64,000 nt of DNA from Arthrobacter terricola (GCF_004354015.1 NZ_SMRU01000001.1:275586-339585); one strand, 5' to 3'; shown: positions 39,964-51,144, counted from the first letter of the stretch. The notes: generated by a model not told the origin, from the sequence alone. Numbers and translations are program-made.

Positions 39964-40380
39964 CTACGGCTTGGGGACGTTCCATTCCATCAGAGTGGAA
40001 CGTATGAGGAAACGCTTGCCCTCCGGCGATTCAACGGAAAAGCCGCTCCCCCTGCCCGGCACCACGTCGACGGTCAAATGGGTATGGGACCAATATTCGA
40101 ACTGTTCCCTCGACATCCAGAATTCCAAAGGCTGAGGACAATCTTCAGCACCAATATCGAATCGACCGAGGAGGACGTCGGAATCACCCGTCAGGAACTC
40201 GCCTGCCGGGTAGCACATCGGCGAGGAACCGTCGCAACAACCACCCGATTGATGGAACATCAGCGGCCCGTGTTGCTCCCATAGTTTATTCAAAAGTTCA
40301 ATGGCGGCGGCGGTGAGCGCCACCCGGGAAAAGTCTTCCCCGGGCAGCGTCACAGCGGCTTCCAGCCTGGGTGCTTCCAT
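39964..40380 (-). CDS. DUF779 family protein
   Basis: 138 residues. The conserved FHQSGGCCDGSSPMCYP, VLLG and the FWMSREQFEYW segment with TVDVVPGRGSGFSVE define DUF779. Its clustered cysteines and histidines could bind metal. The family is usually found beside acetaldehyde/aldehyde and alcohol dehydrogenases, as here. Its start overlaps the stop of the alcohol dehydrogenase by one base (TGATG), so translation is coupled. Activity is unknown. Confidence 0.9.
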   Translation of the reverse strand: MEAPRLEAAVTLPGEDFSRVALTAAAIELLNKLWEQHGPLMFHQSGGCCDGSSPMCYPAGEFLTGDSDVLLGRFDIGAEDCPQPLEFWMSREQFEYWSHTHLTVDVVPGRGSGFSVESPEGKRFLIRSTLMEWNVPKP

Positions 40381-41399
40381 CAGAACCTGAGAACCACGCG
40401 ACCGTCGATTTTGGCGTGCTTCATTTCCTCGAAGACCGCGTTGACCTCGGACAACTCCCTGGTGGAAACCGTCGGATGAATCTTGCCCTGAGCATAGAAG
40501 TCGAGTGCTTCTTCCAGGTCTTGGCGCGTTCCCACGATCGAGCCCCTGACAGTCAGACCCTTGAGCACGATGTCGAAAATCGGAGCCGGAAAATCCCCCG
40601 GAGGCAGTCCGTTGAAGACGATCGTCCCGCCGCGCCGTGCCATGCCGATGGCTTGCCCGAATGCCGAGGGGTGAACGGCCGTCACCAAGACGCCATGCGA
40701 GCCGCCTGTCTCCCGCTGGATCGCCTCGGCCGGATCTTCATGCAACGCATTCACCGTTACCTCGGCGCCATGCTGCCGGGCAAGCGCCAACTTGTCATCG
40801 GCTATATCGACGGCGGCGACGCGGAATGCCATGGCAACGGCGTACTGCACTGCGATGTGCCCCAATCCGCCGATGCCGGAAATCGTCACCCATTGGCCCG
40901 GCTTGGCTTCAGTCATTTTCAAGCCCTTGTACACGGTGACCCCTGCGCACAACACCGGTGCGACTTCCACCGGATCCGAACCTGCCGGGATGCGGGCGGC
41001 AAAGCGGGTGTCCACCAGCATGTACTCGCCGAAGGAACCGTCCACGCTGTAGCCACCGTTTTTCTGGGCTTCGCATAACGTCTCCCATCCCGTTCGGCAA
41101 TATTGGCAATCCCCGCAGGCAGACCAAAGCCATGCATTCCCTACCATGTCTCCAACAGCCAGATCCGTGACTCCCTCGCCGAGTTCCACCACCTCGCCGA
41201 CGCCTTCATGGCCTGGAATGAATGGAGGTGTCGGTTTGACCGGCCAGTCCCCCTCGGCCGCGTGCAAGTCGGTGTGGCAGACCCCTGAGGTGATCAGTCG
41301 GACGAGCGCCTCGCCGGGACCCGGCGTCGGGCGTTCCACTTCCAAGACCTGAAGGTCGGTTCCGAATTGCGTCACAACTGCTGCGTTCATCGTCGTCAT
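40380..41399 (-). CDS. adhP: zinc-dependent alcohol dehydrogenase (AdhP-like)
   Basis: 339 residues. Catalytic zinc ligands appear in GVCHTDLHAAEG (Cys, then PGHEGVG with His-Glu) and VLCAGVTVYKG (Cys); the structural zinc lobe has CGDCQYCRTGWETLC. The Rossmann motif is SGIGGLGHIAVQYA. It oxidises short primary alcohols with NAD. The ATG at 41399 has TTAGGAGAA ahead. The family B hairpin lies between it and the aldehyde dehydrogenase upstream, and DUF779 is coupled downstream. Confidence 0.92.
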   Translation of the reverse strand: MTTMNAAVVTQFGTDLQVLEVERPTPGPGEALVRLITSGVCHTDLHAAEGDWPVKPTPPFIPGHEGVGEVVELGEGVTDLAVGDMVGNAWLWSACGDCQYCRTGWETLCEAQKNGGYSVDGSFGEYMLVDTRFAARIPAGSDPVEVAPVLCAGVTVYKGLKMTEAKPGQWVTISGIGGLGHIAVQYAVAMAFRVAAVDIADDKLALARQHGAEVTVNALHEDPAEAIQRETGGSHGVLVTAVHPSAFGQAIGMARRGGTIVFNGLPPGDFPAPIFDIVLKGLTVRGSIVGTRQDLEEALDFYAQGKIHPTVSTRELSEVNAVFEEMKHAKIDGRVVLRF

Positions 41400-41438
41400 T
41401 GGCGATTCTCCTAAGTAGTTTTGTTGTCTTCCGGCTTC

Positions 41439-41513
41439 GAGTTTGTGTACAGATAACGCCGCCAAAAAGGCCGTCAAAAGGCCGTCAAAAAGGCGTTATC
41501 TGTACACAAACTC
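41439..41513. repeat. family B palindromic repeat, copy B1
   Basis: Arms GAGTTTGTGTACAGATAACG plus CC pair perfectly over 22 bp. The 31-nt loop holds two copies of GGCCGTCAAAA. It directly abuts the stop codon of the aldehyde dehydrogenase (41514). Confidence 0.9.
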
Positions 41514-43037
<1,524 letters not shown>

Positions 43038-43178
43038 TGCTAGCTCCTTTGCTGCGCATCATGGTGGCTATCGCCATTGCGTCGAGCGTAGGAGCGTTGA
43101 GGTTGCAAGCAGGTTGCAACGGTGTGGGGCAGCTCACAAACGGAGCGCCTAAAGGCGAGCGAGCTAAAGGCCCATGAG

Positions 43179-43802
43179 CTAAAGGCCCGCCGGGAAGGCG
43201 TACGAACTCGGAATGGTGGAGGGTGCGGTGCCATAGGAGAGCACGACCTCTTCGTGCGCTTTGAGGACAATGTCGCCCACCGCGCCGTCCTGCTTGGCGC
43301 CGTTGACGTAAGCGGTCCATCCGGCGGTTCCGCCATGCGGCGCACCGGTGGCATCCTTGCCGTCCAGGACACCCCATTCCTTGAGGACCTGCCCCACGGT
43401 GTATTTCAGCCCGGCGGTGGGGGCTTCGATGTGGATGACACCGGAAGTGTCGTGCGTGTGCAGTGCGGAGATGCCGTTCGGTTGCCCGTCAGTCCCGAAG
43501 GTGAAGCCGATCCCACCCGGAACCGAAACAGGCTTGCCGTTGACAAGGACGTCAAGGTGGGCGTGATAGTGCTCCGCAGTGCCTTCGGCTGTGAGGATTT
43601 CGAGGCCCGCCGCCTTGATTCTCTGGTCCGCCCCTGCCGGGTTGATGTCCCAGCCCGCACCGCTTGCGGATGCAGCCGCCGTCGGTTCTGCCGTCGAAGC
43701 CGTGGATGCCGTGGAAGCCGCTTGGGTCGGCGCCCCGCAAGCACTGGCTCCCACAAGGATTCCGGACAGGGTCAGGGCAACGGCGAGGCGTTTGTTCAGC
43801 AC
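43179..43802 (-). CDS. secreted histidine-rich lipoprotein of unknown function
   Basis: 207 residues. A signal peptide ending in the lipobox GASAC (Cys22) is followed by a low-complexity Thr/Ala/Ser linker to ~48 and a globular domain. That domain has HYHAHLDVLVNGKPVSVPGG and ALHTHDTSGVIHIE, seven His in two short segments, which suggests a metal-binding beta-sandwich. The arrangement is seen in actinobacterial exported proteins without known function. It lies between the regulator and the aldehyde dehydrogenase, all on one strand. Confidence 0.7.
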   Translation of the reverse strand: MLNKRLAVALTLSGILVGASACGAPTQAASTASTASTAEPTAAASASGAGWDINPAGADQRIKAAGLEILTAEGTAEHYHAHLDVLVNGKPVSVPGGIGFTFGTDGQPNGISALHTHDTSGVIHIEAPTAGLKYTVGQVLKEWGVLDGKDATGAPHGGTAGWTAYVNGAKQDGAVGDIVLKAHEEVVLSYGTAPSTIPSSYAFPAGL

Positions 43803-43887
43803 GGAGGAAGCTTCTTTCGTTGGGTTCGGGTCCTACGATACGGCCCGTACCCACGTATTACCTGATAGCCCGCCAGCCTCCGTAACG

Positions 43888-45249
43888 TCAGGCGGACAGT
43901 TCGTTCTCCAAACGTTCAAGCTCGGCGACGACGGCGGCCCGCCTGGGTGAGCGCGGCGGCAGGAGCCTGAGGGCGGCAAGCCGCACGTCGACGTCGTCCC
44001 TCGCTTCAGGAAGCGCGGCGTACTTGAGGAGCGCGTCGGCGCTGCCGTCCGTGAGGACTGCTTCACGCAGGAGGGCCGAGACTTTCTGCCGCAGCTCCAC
44101 GATTCCGGGCGCTTCCGAATGCGGGAGGACGGCACCTTTGTAGACGCCGAGGGCAATCCGGTGCGCTCCCCGCTGGAGGCAGGAAAGGACCTGGGCGGCG
44201 TCCAGGCCGAGGTCGATCGGCAGCCGGTACGGCCGGGACTCCGGGACGGCCGCGGGATCCAGTTCGTGGAGTACTTTGCGCAGTCGCACCATTTCGGCGC
44301 GGAGCGTGACGGTGGAACCGTCGCCCGGGTACAGCGCCATCGCGAGTTCCTCGGCGTTGAGTCCGTCCGGGTGGGTCCCGAGAAGAGCCAGGATCTCGCT
44401 GTGCCTGGCCGAAAGCGGAATACTGCGCCCGCCGATGCTCAAGAGGGCTTGGTCCCTGCCGAGCAATTGGAGGCTGTTCCGGTACAGCCCGGTCCCCTCC
44501 CGGGAGCCGACGACGGCGGGCGAGTTCCGCCGTCGGGCAGGCTGGGCACGCCGGTTGGCCGCGAGCTGGAGCCGCTCGACGCGCAACTGGGCCTGGGCCG
44601 CGGCGACAGTCGCCTCGACGAGGGACAGCGTGTGGGGCGCGACGGCGGCTTCCGTGCCTGTGATGTCGACGACGCCGAGGAGAGCGCCCGAGTCGGGATC
44701 GTGGAAGGGCACTGCGGTGCAGCTCCACGGATGGACCGAGCGTTTGTAGTGCTCGGCGCCCGATATCTGGATGCCGCGCCCCAGGGCGAGAGCGGTTCCC
44801 GGCGCACTCGTTCCGACTGCCGCTTCGGACCAATCGGCGCCCGCCACGAACATCATGCCTTCGGCGCGGTGCCGGAATACCGGATTTCCGTCCACCCACA
44901 GCAACCGGCCGAGTTCATCGCCGACCGCCACCAGGAGTCCGCTCTCATGGCTGGGCTGGATGAGGAGTTTTTGGATCACGGGCATGATGGTGGCGAGCGG
45001 ATGCTGCCGGCGGTAATCCTCGAGCTCGTCGACTTCCATTGCCAGCGGCGCCTCCGGCTGGTCCGGGTTCGCCATGAACTGTGCCGACCGTTGCCACGAT
45101 TCTTTGATGAGGTTGCGGAGGCCGGAGAGCTCTGTGGCGTCCGAGGTACCGTTGCGCCAGGAATCGAGCTGTTCGTGGCCTGCGTAGGCGTGGCGTTGCA
45201 GCAGCTTGGCGTCATCGACCGAAGCTGGCGGATGGATTGGATTCGTCAT
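43888..45249 (-). CDS. GAF-domain transcriptional regulator, AcoR-like without AAA+ domain
   Basis: 453 residues. An N-terminal region (LRNLIKESWQRS) and a GAF domain (~95-235, with GRLLWVDGNPVFRHRAEGM and VHPWSCTAVPFHDPDSG) match the sensor half of AcoR/FhlA-type regulators. No AAA+ sigma-54 module follows. Instead residues ~275-345 form a winged-helix-like segment (LSARHSEILALLGTHPDGLN, then RAEMVRLRKVLHEL), ending in a Leu/Arg/Glu-rich tail. This layout is common in actinobacteria beside aldehyde and alcohol dehydrogenases. It probably activates the downstream genes in response to an aldehyde or alcohol. Confidence 0.82.
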   Translation of the reverse strand: MTNPIHPPASVDDAKLLQRHAYAGHEQLDSWRNGTSDATELSGLRNLIKESWQRSAQFMANPDQPEAPLAMEVDELEDYRRQHPLATIMPVIQKLLIQPSHESGLLVAVGDELGRLLWVDGNPVFRHRAEGMMFVAGADWSEAAVGTSAPGTALALGRGIQISGAEHYKRSVHPWSCTAVPFHDPDSGALLGVVDITGTEAAVAPHTLSLVEATVAAAQAQLRVERLQLAANRRAQPARRRNSPAVVGSREGTGLYRNSLQLLGRDQALLSIGGRSIPLSARHSEILALLGTHPDGLNAEELAMALYPGDGSTVTLRAEMVRLRKVLHELDPAAVPESRPYRLPIDLGLDAAQVLSCLQRGAHRIALGVYKGAVLPHSEAPGIVELRQKVSALLREAVLTDGSADALLKYAALPEARDDVDVRLAALRLLPPRSPRRAAVVAELERLENELSA

Positions 45250-45301
45250 CGAACTCCCATGACCGGTCGCGGCACAGTATGGGCCAGTCTAGTTCCGTTC
45301 C

Positions 45302-45367
45302 TGGAGTTTGTGTACAGATCACGTCCCTAAAAGGCGGTTTTAAGGGCGTGAAGTGTACGCAAACTAG
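45302..45367. repeat. family B palindromic repeat, copy B2
   Basis: Left arm begins GAGTTTGTGTACAGATCACG; the right arm is a diverged complement ending GTGTACGCAAACTAG. The pairing is imperfect. The right end overlaps the amidase stop codon (45364-45366). Confidence 0.8.
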
Positions 45368-46809
45368 GACGACGACGGCGACAGCGCCCGGGCGAGCGCC
45401 GCGGGCTTGCGATTCGCCCACGGTGCGGCCCTCTCCAGTTGGCCCGCCAGCCGGAAGAGCGTGGCTTCGTCGCCGAACCGGCCAAGGAAGGACATGCCCA
45501 CTGGTAGTCCGTCCGAGTCGACTCCGAGAGGCACGGACATGGCCGGATTGCCCGAAAAATTGGCGTACTCGCCGTCGAACATGAGGAACCGCCCGGCTTC
45601 CTTCTCGCCGCGCAACGGTTCCGCTTCCGTCCCGCCGAGCGTTCCCAGGGGCAACGGTGGCCAACCGACCGTGGGAGTCAGCCACACATCGAAGTCCTCG
45701 AAGAAGCCCGCGAGGCGCCGCGAGAAACGTTGTAGCTCCTCCATGCCGAGCAGATACTCGCTGGCAGTGACAGGTCTGCACCGCTCGAAGTTGGCCGCGG
45801 TGAACGGTTCTATCTCGCCCGGTTCCGGCCGTCGTCCCATTCGCTGGGTCCAGTACGCTTCGATCCAGGAGACGGCACCACCGTAGACATTCCTGACGGC
45901 CTGGTGCCCGGGCCGACCCAGCGGCTCGGGGTGAGCCTCGTGGACGCTGTGGCCAAGTCCACTGAGCATGTCCACTGTTTCTTCGAACACTCGGACATAA
46001 TCCGGATGGACATGCTGACCGGAGTTCGGCGTCGCAGTGGCGGCAATCCGGAGTTTCCCGGGCGGTTGGGCCACTTCTTGCAGGAAAGGCCGCTCGATGG
46101 GTGGGGCCCAATAGGGATCTCCTTGCGAAGGTCCCGCAGTGGCGTCGAGCAAGGCCGCCGAGTCGCGGACACTCCTGGTAAGTGCGTGTTCCACCGCGAG
46201 TCCGCTGGCGACGTCGCCGTACTCGGGCCCCATAGGCACGCGACCGCGGGTGGGTTTGAATCCGAAAACCCCGCACCAGGCGGCCGGGTAGCGGAGGGAA
46301 CCGCCGAGGTCGTTTCCGTGCGCCATCGGGACCATCCCCGATGCCACGGCCGCCGCGGATCCGCCGCTCGAACCGCTCGTGGACAGGGCCAGGTTCCAAG
46401 GGTTGCGGGTGGGGCCGTGCAACGCCGGTTCGCAATGGGGACTCAGCCCGAATTCCGCGGTGTTGGTCTTTCCGAGGATCACGAGCCCGGCTTGGCGGTA
46501 GCGCCTGGCAAGCTCCTGGTCATGGGCGGAAACGTTGTCCTTCAGCCAGCGCGACCCCTCGGTGAAAGGCACTCCCGCAATTTCCAGGGCGAGGTCCTTC
46601 ACGAGGAACGGGACCCCGGGAAATTGGGCGGCTGCCTGCTCGCCCGGATCTGTTGCCGGATCCATGTGCGCCACGATGCAATGCAGAAGCGGATCGATGG
46701 CCTGGATACGGTCACGACCTGCGTCGAGCAATTCCCCGGCCGAAACCGCGCCGCTCCTCACCAACTCGGCTTGCCCGACCGCGTCCGTCCAGCGGAGCAC
46801 CTCGTCCAT
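45364..46809 (-). CDS. amidase-signature family amidohydrolase
   Basis: 481 residues. The Ser-cisSer-Lys triad can be seen: Lys in [14 protein letters not shown], the cis-Ser in [14 protein letters not shown] and the nucleophile Ser in [12 protein letters not shown], followed by the usual [10 protein letters not shown]. Such enzymes hydrolyse carboxamides to acid and ammonia; the substrate cannot be told. No GatB or GatC is nearby, so it is not the tRNA amidotransferase. Family B repeats lie on both sides. Confidence 0.9.
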   Translation of the reverse strand: MDEVLRWTDAVGQAELVRSGAVSAGELLDAGRDRIQAIDPLLHCIVAHMDPATDPGEQAAAQFPGVPFLVKDLALEIAGVPFTEGSRWLKDNVSAHDQELARRYRQAGLVILGKTNTAEFGLSPHCEPALHGPTRNPWNLALSTSGSSGGSAAAVASGMVPMAHGNDLGGSLRYPAAWCGVFGFKPTRGRVPMGPEYGDVASGLAVEHALTRSVRDSAALLDATAGPSQGDPYWAPPIERPFLQEVAQPPGKLRIAATATPNSGQHVHPDYVRVFEETVDMLSGLGHSVHEAHPEPLGRPGHQAVRNVYGGAVSWIEAYWTQRMGRRPEPGEIEPFTAANFERCRPVTASEYLLGMEELQRFSRRLAGFFEDFDVWLTPTVGWPPLPLGTLGGTEAEPLRGEKEAGRFLMFDGEYANFSGNPAMSVPLGVDSDGLPVGMSFLGRFGDEATLFRLAGQLERAAPWANRKPAALARALSPSSS

Positions 46810-46834
46810 GGCTCATTTTAGGCCCGCCCCTCCG

Positions 46835-46895
46835 GAGTTTGTGTACAGGTCTACCCCCTCAAACGGTTTAAGGGGTGCGATCTGTACACAAACTC
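46835..46895. repeat. family B palindromic repeat, copy B3
   Basis: Arms GAGTTTGTGTACAG.TC..CC and its complement CTGTACACAAACTC enclose a variable inner stem (CCCCT.AA/TTAAGGGG). It lies between the amidase start and the fprA stop (46901), 5 nt from the latter. Confidence 0.85.
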
Positions 46896-46900
46896 GGGGG

Positions 46901-48334
46901 TTAGGCGCGGGAGATGCCGATCATGTCCTCGCGCGGGACTACTTTGACGCGTTCGCGTACGACGGCGGCATCCGGGTTCTCGGCGTTCCACGCCGCCCCG
47001 AGGGCTACTTCGTGCGCATCGAGCTTGTTCCATCCCGCCCAGGTGGTGTACTCAACACCACGTTCCTCGAGAAGGTCAATGATGGCCTGGGGGTCCGGGT
47101 TGTCAGCCGGAGGAAGGGTGAGCCTGTCCTCCAACAAGCACCCGATGGTTTCGAGGGCGTCGCCCTTGGTGTGGCCAATGAGTCCGACTGGACCACGCTT
47201 GATCCAGCCCGTTGCATAAATGCCCGGCACGGGCTTGCCGTCGGCACCCAACACGCGTCCGCCGTCGTTCGGGATAACGCCACGGCGGGCGTCGTACTCA
47301 AGCTCATCCAGCGGCGAACCGTGGTAGCCGATGGCGCGGTACACGGCCTGGACGGGGTAGTCCACGAACTCGCCCGTGCCTTTGGCGTTGCCCGTGCCGT
47401 CCAGCTGCATGCGTTCGAACTTGATGCCCGAAACTTTTCCGTTGCCGTCTTCCGAGGTGATTTCCACCGGGCTGTGCAGGAAGTGCAGGTGCAGGCGGCG
47501 CGAGGACGGCTGTTCGGCCTCGGCATGTTCTTCCACGAGCCAGTTGGTCAGCGTGTTGACCATGGTCTTGACCTGGTTGTTGGTGCGGATGGCGTCGTCG
47601 GAAGCTTCGTCGAACTCGAAATCCTCCGGGTACAGCACAATGTCCACATCGTTGGAGTGGGAAAGCTCGCGCAACTCCAACGGGGTGAACTTGATCTGGG
47701 CCGGTCCACGGCGGCCGAAGACATGCACATCGGTCACGGGCGAGTTCTTCAAGCCCTTATAGACGTTGTCCGGGATTTCAGTGACCAGGAGGTCGTCGGC
47801 GTGCTTGGACAGCATGCGCGCGACGTCGAGGGCCACGTTTCCGTTGCCGATGACCGCGATTTCCTTGGCATCCAAGGGCCACTCGCGGGGTACGTCGGGG
47901 TGTCCGTCGTACCAGGAAACAAAGTCTGCCCCGCCAAATGACCCTTCGAAGTCGATGCCGGGAATGTTGAGGTCGGCGTCCTTGATGGCGCCCGTGGAAA
48001 AAATCACGGCGTCGTAGAAGGAACGGAAATCATGCAGGGTGAGGTCGCGGCCGTACGTGACGTTTCCGAGGAATCGGATGTCGCCGCGGTCAAGGACCTT
48101 GTGCAGGGCGTTGACGATGCCCTTGATGCGCGGATGGTCCGGAGCCACGCCGTAGCGGATCAAGCCGTAAGGCGCGGGGTACGCCTCGAAGAGGTCGATG
48201 CTGACCTCGACGTCGCCGTCCTTTACCTCGTTGGATTTTGTCAGGATGTCCGCGGCGTAGACGCCGGCCGGTCCGGCGCCGACAATAGCGACGCGCAATG
48301 GACGTTTGGTGGTGGTTTCGGCCGAGTTGGACAC
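46901..48334 (-). CDS. fprA: FprA-type NADPH:ferredoxin/adrenodoxin reductase, copy 1
   Basis: 477 residues from a GTG at 48334, chosen because AGAAGGG lies ~6 nt ahead of it; the open frame continues to 48655 without support. FAD motif VAIVGAGPAGVYAADIL, the adrenodoxin-reductase segment PYGLIRYGVAPDHPRIKG and the NADPH motif IGNGNVALDVARML are complete, with GWIKRGPVGLIGHTKGDA near the end. It passes electrons from NADPH to ferredoxin. A close paralogue lies 10 kb away at 57737-59203. Neighbouring genes give no clue to the partner ferredoxin. Confidence 0.93.
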   Translation of the reverse strand: MSNSAETTTKRPLRVAIVGAGPAGVYAADILTKSNEVKDGDVEVSIDLFEAYPAPYGLIRYGVAPDHPRIKGIVNALHKVLDRGDIRFLGNVTYGRDLTLHDFRSFYDAVIFSTGAIKDADLNIPGIDFEGSFGGADFVSWYDGHPDVPREWPLDAKEIAVIGNGNVALDVARMLSKHADDLLVTEIPDNVYKGLKNSPVTDVHVFGRRGPAQIKFTPLELRELSHSNDVDIVLYPEDFEFDEASDDAIRTNNQVKTMVNTLTNWLVEEHAEAEQPSSRRLHLHFLHSPVEITSEDGNGKVSGIKFERMQLDGTGNAKGTGEFVDYPVQAVYRAIGYHGSPLDELEYDARRGVIPNDGGRVLGADGKPVPGIYATGWIKRGPVGLIGHTKGDALETIGCLLEDRLTLPPADNPDPQAIIDLLEERGVEYTTWAGWNKLDAHEVALGAAWNAENPDAAVVRERVKVVPREDMIGISRA

Positions 48335-48530
48335 CGTGAACCCTTCTGAGACGGGAAAACACCCCGCGTACTGGGGCGCGCAGTTTCCAATTCTAGTTCT
48401 CCGCCGCGCAAGGAGTGTTGGTCCGTAACAGTGCGTGGCGGAACAGGCTTGGAGACAGCGAGCAATCTCACACAAACTTTCCGGCCGTCCGGTCAGGAAT
48501 ACACCCGCGAAATGTGATGTTCTTGACATT

Positions 48531-49541
48531 GTGTCTACGCCTGAGCAAACCGCGTCCGCCCAGTCCGCAACCGTTCCAAACGCACGAACCGCAGTCGCTA
48601 CGGCCGGGGTCAAGGCTGCGAAGAATGAAACGACGGCGGGCATCGTCTTCGGCATCGGAGCTTACGGGCTGTGGGGGCTCCTTCCCCTGTACTTCGTTGT
48701 GCTGCAGCCCGCCGGGGCTGTGGAAATCGTGGCCAACCGCGTGGTCTGGTCGCTCATATTCTGCACCCTGCTCATCACGATCACCCGGAGCTGGCGCCTC
48801 CTGGGAGCCGCCGTCAAGGACCGTGCCGTGCTTGGCCCGCTCGCTGCGGCTGCCGGGCTCATCGCCATCAACTGGCTGACTTACACTTTCGGCGTCACCA
48901 CAGGACAGGCAGTCGAAGCCTCACTCGGCTATTTCATCAACCCGCTCGTGTCGGTTCTCCTTGGCGTGTTCGTCCTGAAGGAAACGCTGCGCCCCCTCCA
49001 GTGGGCCGCCGTCGTGATCGGTTTCATCGCCGTCGGAGTCCTGACGTTTTCCTACGGAAAGCTCCCCTGGATCGCCTTGGTCCTTGCGTTCAGTTTCGGC
49101 CTTTACGGGTTTGTGAAGAAGCGAGTTGGCCCCAAGGTCAATGCCATCACGAGCCTCACGGTGGAAACGGTGGTCCTCGCGCCGGTCGCGGGCGCAACGA
49201 TGGTCTTCCTCGCGGTCACGGGCGCTGCGACGCTGGGGAACAATGGCCCCGGGCACTTCTGGCTCCTGGCGGCGTCGGGCATCATTACCGCGGTGCCGCT
49301 CCTCTTCTTCGGCGCATCGGCACGCCGCCTGCCCATGACAACGATCGGCCTGCTTCAGTACTTCGCGCCGATCCTGCAATTCATCGTGGCCCTCACCGTC
49401 TTGCACGAGACCATGACCACGGATCGCTGGGTAGGTTTCGGCGTCGTGTGGGTGGCCCTGGTGCTCCTCACGCTGGACATGCTCCGTGCAGCCCGCAAGA
49501 ACTCGGTGATGAAGAATAAGGCCCGCCTCGGCATAGCCTGA
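48531..49541 (+). CDS. rarD: RarD/EamA-family transporter
   Basis: 336 residues from GTG 48531; the ORF runs back to 48435, but the extension is antisense to the fprA leader and has no ribosome site. Ten membrane helices fit two EamA repeats; GIGAYGLWGLLPLYFVVLQP at the start and LNWLTY-type INWLTYTFGVTTGQAVEASL are typical of RarD, a permease of the drug/metabolite superfamily whose substrate is not established. The start codon has no clear Shine-Dalgarno, so the message may be leaderless. Confidence 0.85.
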   Translation: MSTPEQTASAQSATVPNARTAVATAGVKAAKNETTAGIVFGIGAYGLWGLLPLYFVVLQPAGAVEIVANRVVWSLIFCTLLITITRSWRLLGAAVKDRAVLGPLAAAAGLIAINWLTYTFGVTTGQAVEASLGYFINPLVSVLLGVFVLKETLRPLQWAAVVIGFIAVGVLTFSYGKLPWIALVLAFSFGLYGFVKKRVGPKVNAITSLTVETVVLAPVAGATMVFLAVTGAATLGNNGPGHFWLLAASGIITAVPLLFFGASARRLPMTTIGLLQYFAPILQFIVALTVLHETMTTDRWVGFGVVWVALVLLTLDMLRAARKNSVMKNKARLGIA

Positions 49542-49580
49542 CGCAGCATCGGGCCCGGCATCGGCACGGTCCGCTCCACG

Positions 49581-49774
49581 GGACATGCTCATCCTTCAAA
49601 CCCACCACTGAGCATGTCCCCTCGTTGCCACCATCGCCCCGATGGACATGCTCATCCTTCAAGCCCACCACTGAGCATGTCCCCTCGTTGCGACGGGACG
49701 TGTCCCGCGTTAAAAGCCAAGGATGGACATAGCGGCACTATGTCCATCCTTGGAGCCCGGAAATGGGCATGTCC
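49581..49774. repeat. family D mosaic hairpin array
   Basis: Two direct copies of a 39-nt hairpin GGACATGCTC...GAGCATGTCC (49581-49619, 49644-49682) are followed by GGGACGTGTCCC, a perfect 16-bp stem CCAAGGATGGACATAG-CGGCA-CTATGTCCATCCTTGG in segments (49717-49753), and a last GGGCATGTCC half. The array fills the space between the convergent rarD and gabT genes, ending 15 bp from the gabT stop. Confidence 0.85.
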
Positions 49775-49788
49775 ACGGGGGTGGGGGG

Positions 49789-51144
49789 TTAGGCGTTGGC
49801 CTTGATCGCCGCAGCCAGCACCTCGAGTCCGTCGAGCAGGAGTTCGTCGCTGATCACGAGCGGCGGCAGCAAGCGGATGACGTTGCCGTAGGTACCGCAG
49901 GTCAGGATGATGACGCCTTCCTTGAGGCAAGCAGCCGCCACGGCCTTGGTCAGCTCGGGGTTCGGTTCCTTGGAACCGGCCTGGACGAGCTCGATCGCCA
50001 GCATGGCGCCGCGACCGCGGACGTCGCCGATCACCGAAACTTCAGCCGCGAGCTCACGCAAGCGGGCCATGGCGATGTCTTCGATGTGGCGGGCGCGACC
50101 GTTGAGGTCGTGCTCCTCCATGGTTCCAATGGCGGCGAGGGCGGCCGCGCAAGCAACCGGGTTGCCACCGTAAGTGCCGCCGAGACCGCCCGGGTGGACG
50201 GCGTCGAGCAGGTCAGCGCGGCCGGTGATGGCCGACAGCGGAAGACCGCCGGCAATGCCCTTGGCCATGGTGATGATGTCCGGGACAACGCCTTCGTGGT
50301 TCACAGCGAACCATTCACCGGTGCGGCAGAATCCGGACTGGACTTCGTCGGCGATGAAGACGATGCCCTTTTCCTTTGCCCATGCGGAGAGCGCGGGCAG
50401 GAAGCCGTCGGCCGGGACAATGAAGCCGCCTTCGCCCTGGATCGGTTCGATGATGATCGCGGCCACCTGGTCGCCGCCGATCTGCTTCTCGATCATCGTG
50501 ATGGCGCGCTTCGCGGCTTCGGCACCCGTGATGTCCGGGTTCTCTTCGCGGAACGGGTAGCTCATTGGCATGCGGTAGACCTCGGGCGCGAACGGGCCGA
50601 AGTTGGTCTTGTACGGCATGGCCTTGGCGGTCAGTGCCATGGTCAGGTTGGTGCGGCCGTGGTAAGCGTGGTCGAAAGCGACGACGGCGTCACGCCCGGT
50701 TGCCAGGCGTGCCACCTTGACGGCGTTTTCGACGGCTTCTGCGCCCGAGTTGAAGAGGACGGTGCGCTTCTCGTGGTCGCCCGGGGTGAGGCGGTTGAGC
50801 TGCTCGGCGACGGCCACGTAGCCCTCGTACGGGGTGACCATGAAACAGGTGTGGGTGAAGTGGGCGGCAGCTTCCTGGACAGCGCCGACGACGGCGGGGT
50901 CCGAGGCGCCGACGCTCGTGACCGCGATGCCGGAACCGAGGTCGATGAAGGAGTTGCCGTCGACGTCGCGGATGATTCCGCCGTCGGCGTCTTCGACGTA
51001 GACGGGGACGCCGGAGGAAACGCCGGCGGCTACGACGGCGGCGCGGCGCTCGTTGAGCGCCTGGGACTTGGGGCCGGGGAAAGCGCCGTTGATGTTGCGC
51101 TTCTGCTCCAGCCGGTAGGAGATTTCAGGTGCTGTTGCGGTCAT
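49789..51144 (-). CDS. gabT: 4-aminobutyrate aminotransferase
   Basis: 451 residues, class-III PLP aminotransferase. GSGIAVTSVGASDPAVVGAV, VLFNSGAEAVENAVKVAR, the pyridine-contact Asp in FIADEVQSGFCRTG and the PLP lysine in TMAKGIAGGLPL are in the family order. It moves the amino group of GABA to 2-oxoglutarate giving succinate semialdehyde. It is 46 bp downstream of the aldehyde dehydrogenase and so the second gene of a GABA operon controlled by the divergent PucR gene. Confidence 0.93.
   Translation of the reverse strand: MTATAPEISYRLEQKRNINGAFPGPKSQALNERRAAVVAAGVSSGVPVYVEDADGGIIRDVDGNSFIDLGSGIAVTSVGASDPAVVGAVQEAAAHFTHTCFMVTPYEGYVAVAEQLNRLTPGDHEKRTVLFNSGAEAVENAVKVARLATGRDAVVAFDHAYHGRTNLTMALTAKAMPYKTNFGPFAPEVYRMPMSYPFREENPDITGAEAAKRAITMIEKQIGGDQVAAIIIEPIQGEGGFIVPADGFLPALSAWAKEKGIVFIADEVQSGFCRTGEWFAVNHEGVVPDIITMAKGIAGGLPLSAITGRADLLDAVHPGGLGGTYGGNPVACAAALAAIGTMEEHDLNGRARHIEDIAMARLRELAAEVSVIGDVRGRGAMLAIELVQAGSKEPNPELTKAVAAACLKEGVIILTCGTYGNVIRLLPPLVISDELLLDGLEVLAAAIKANA

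Noticed and set aside
49581..49774. CRISPR array
   Set aside because: The repeats are palindromic, only two are true copies, and spacers are not unique inserts of constant length. No cas genes are nearby.
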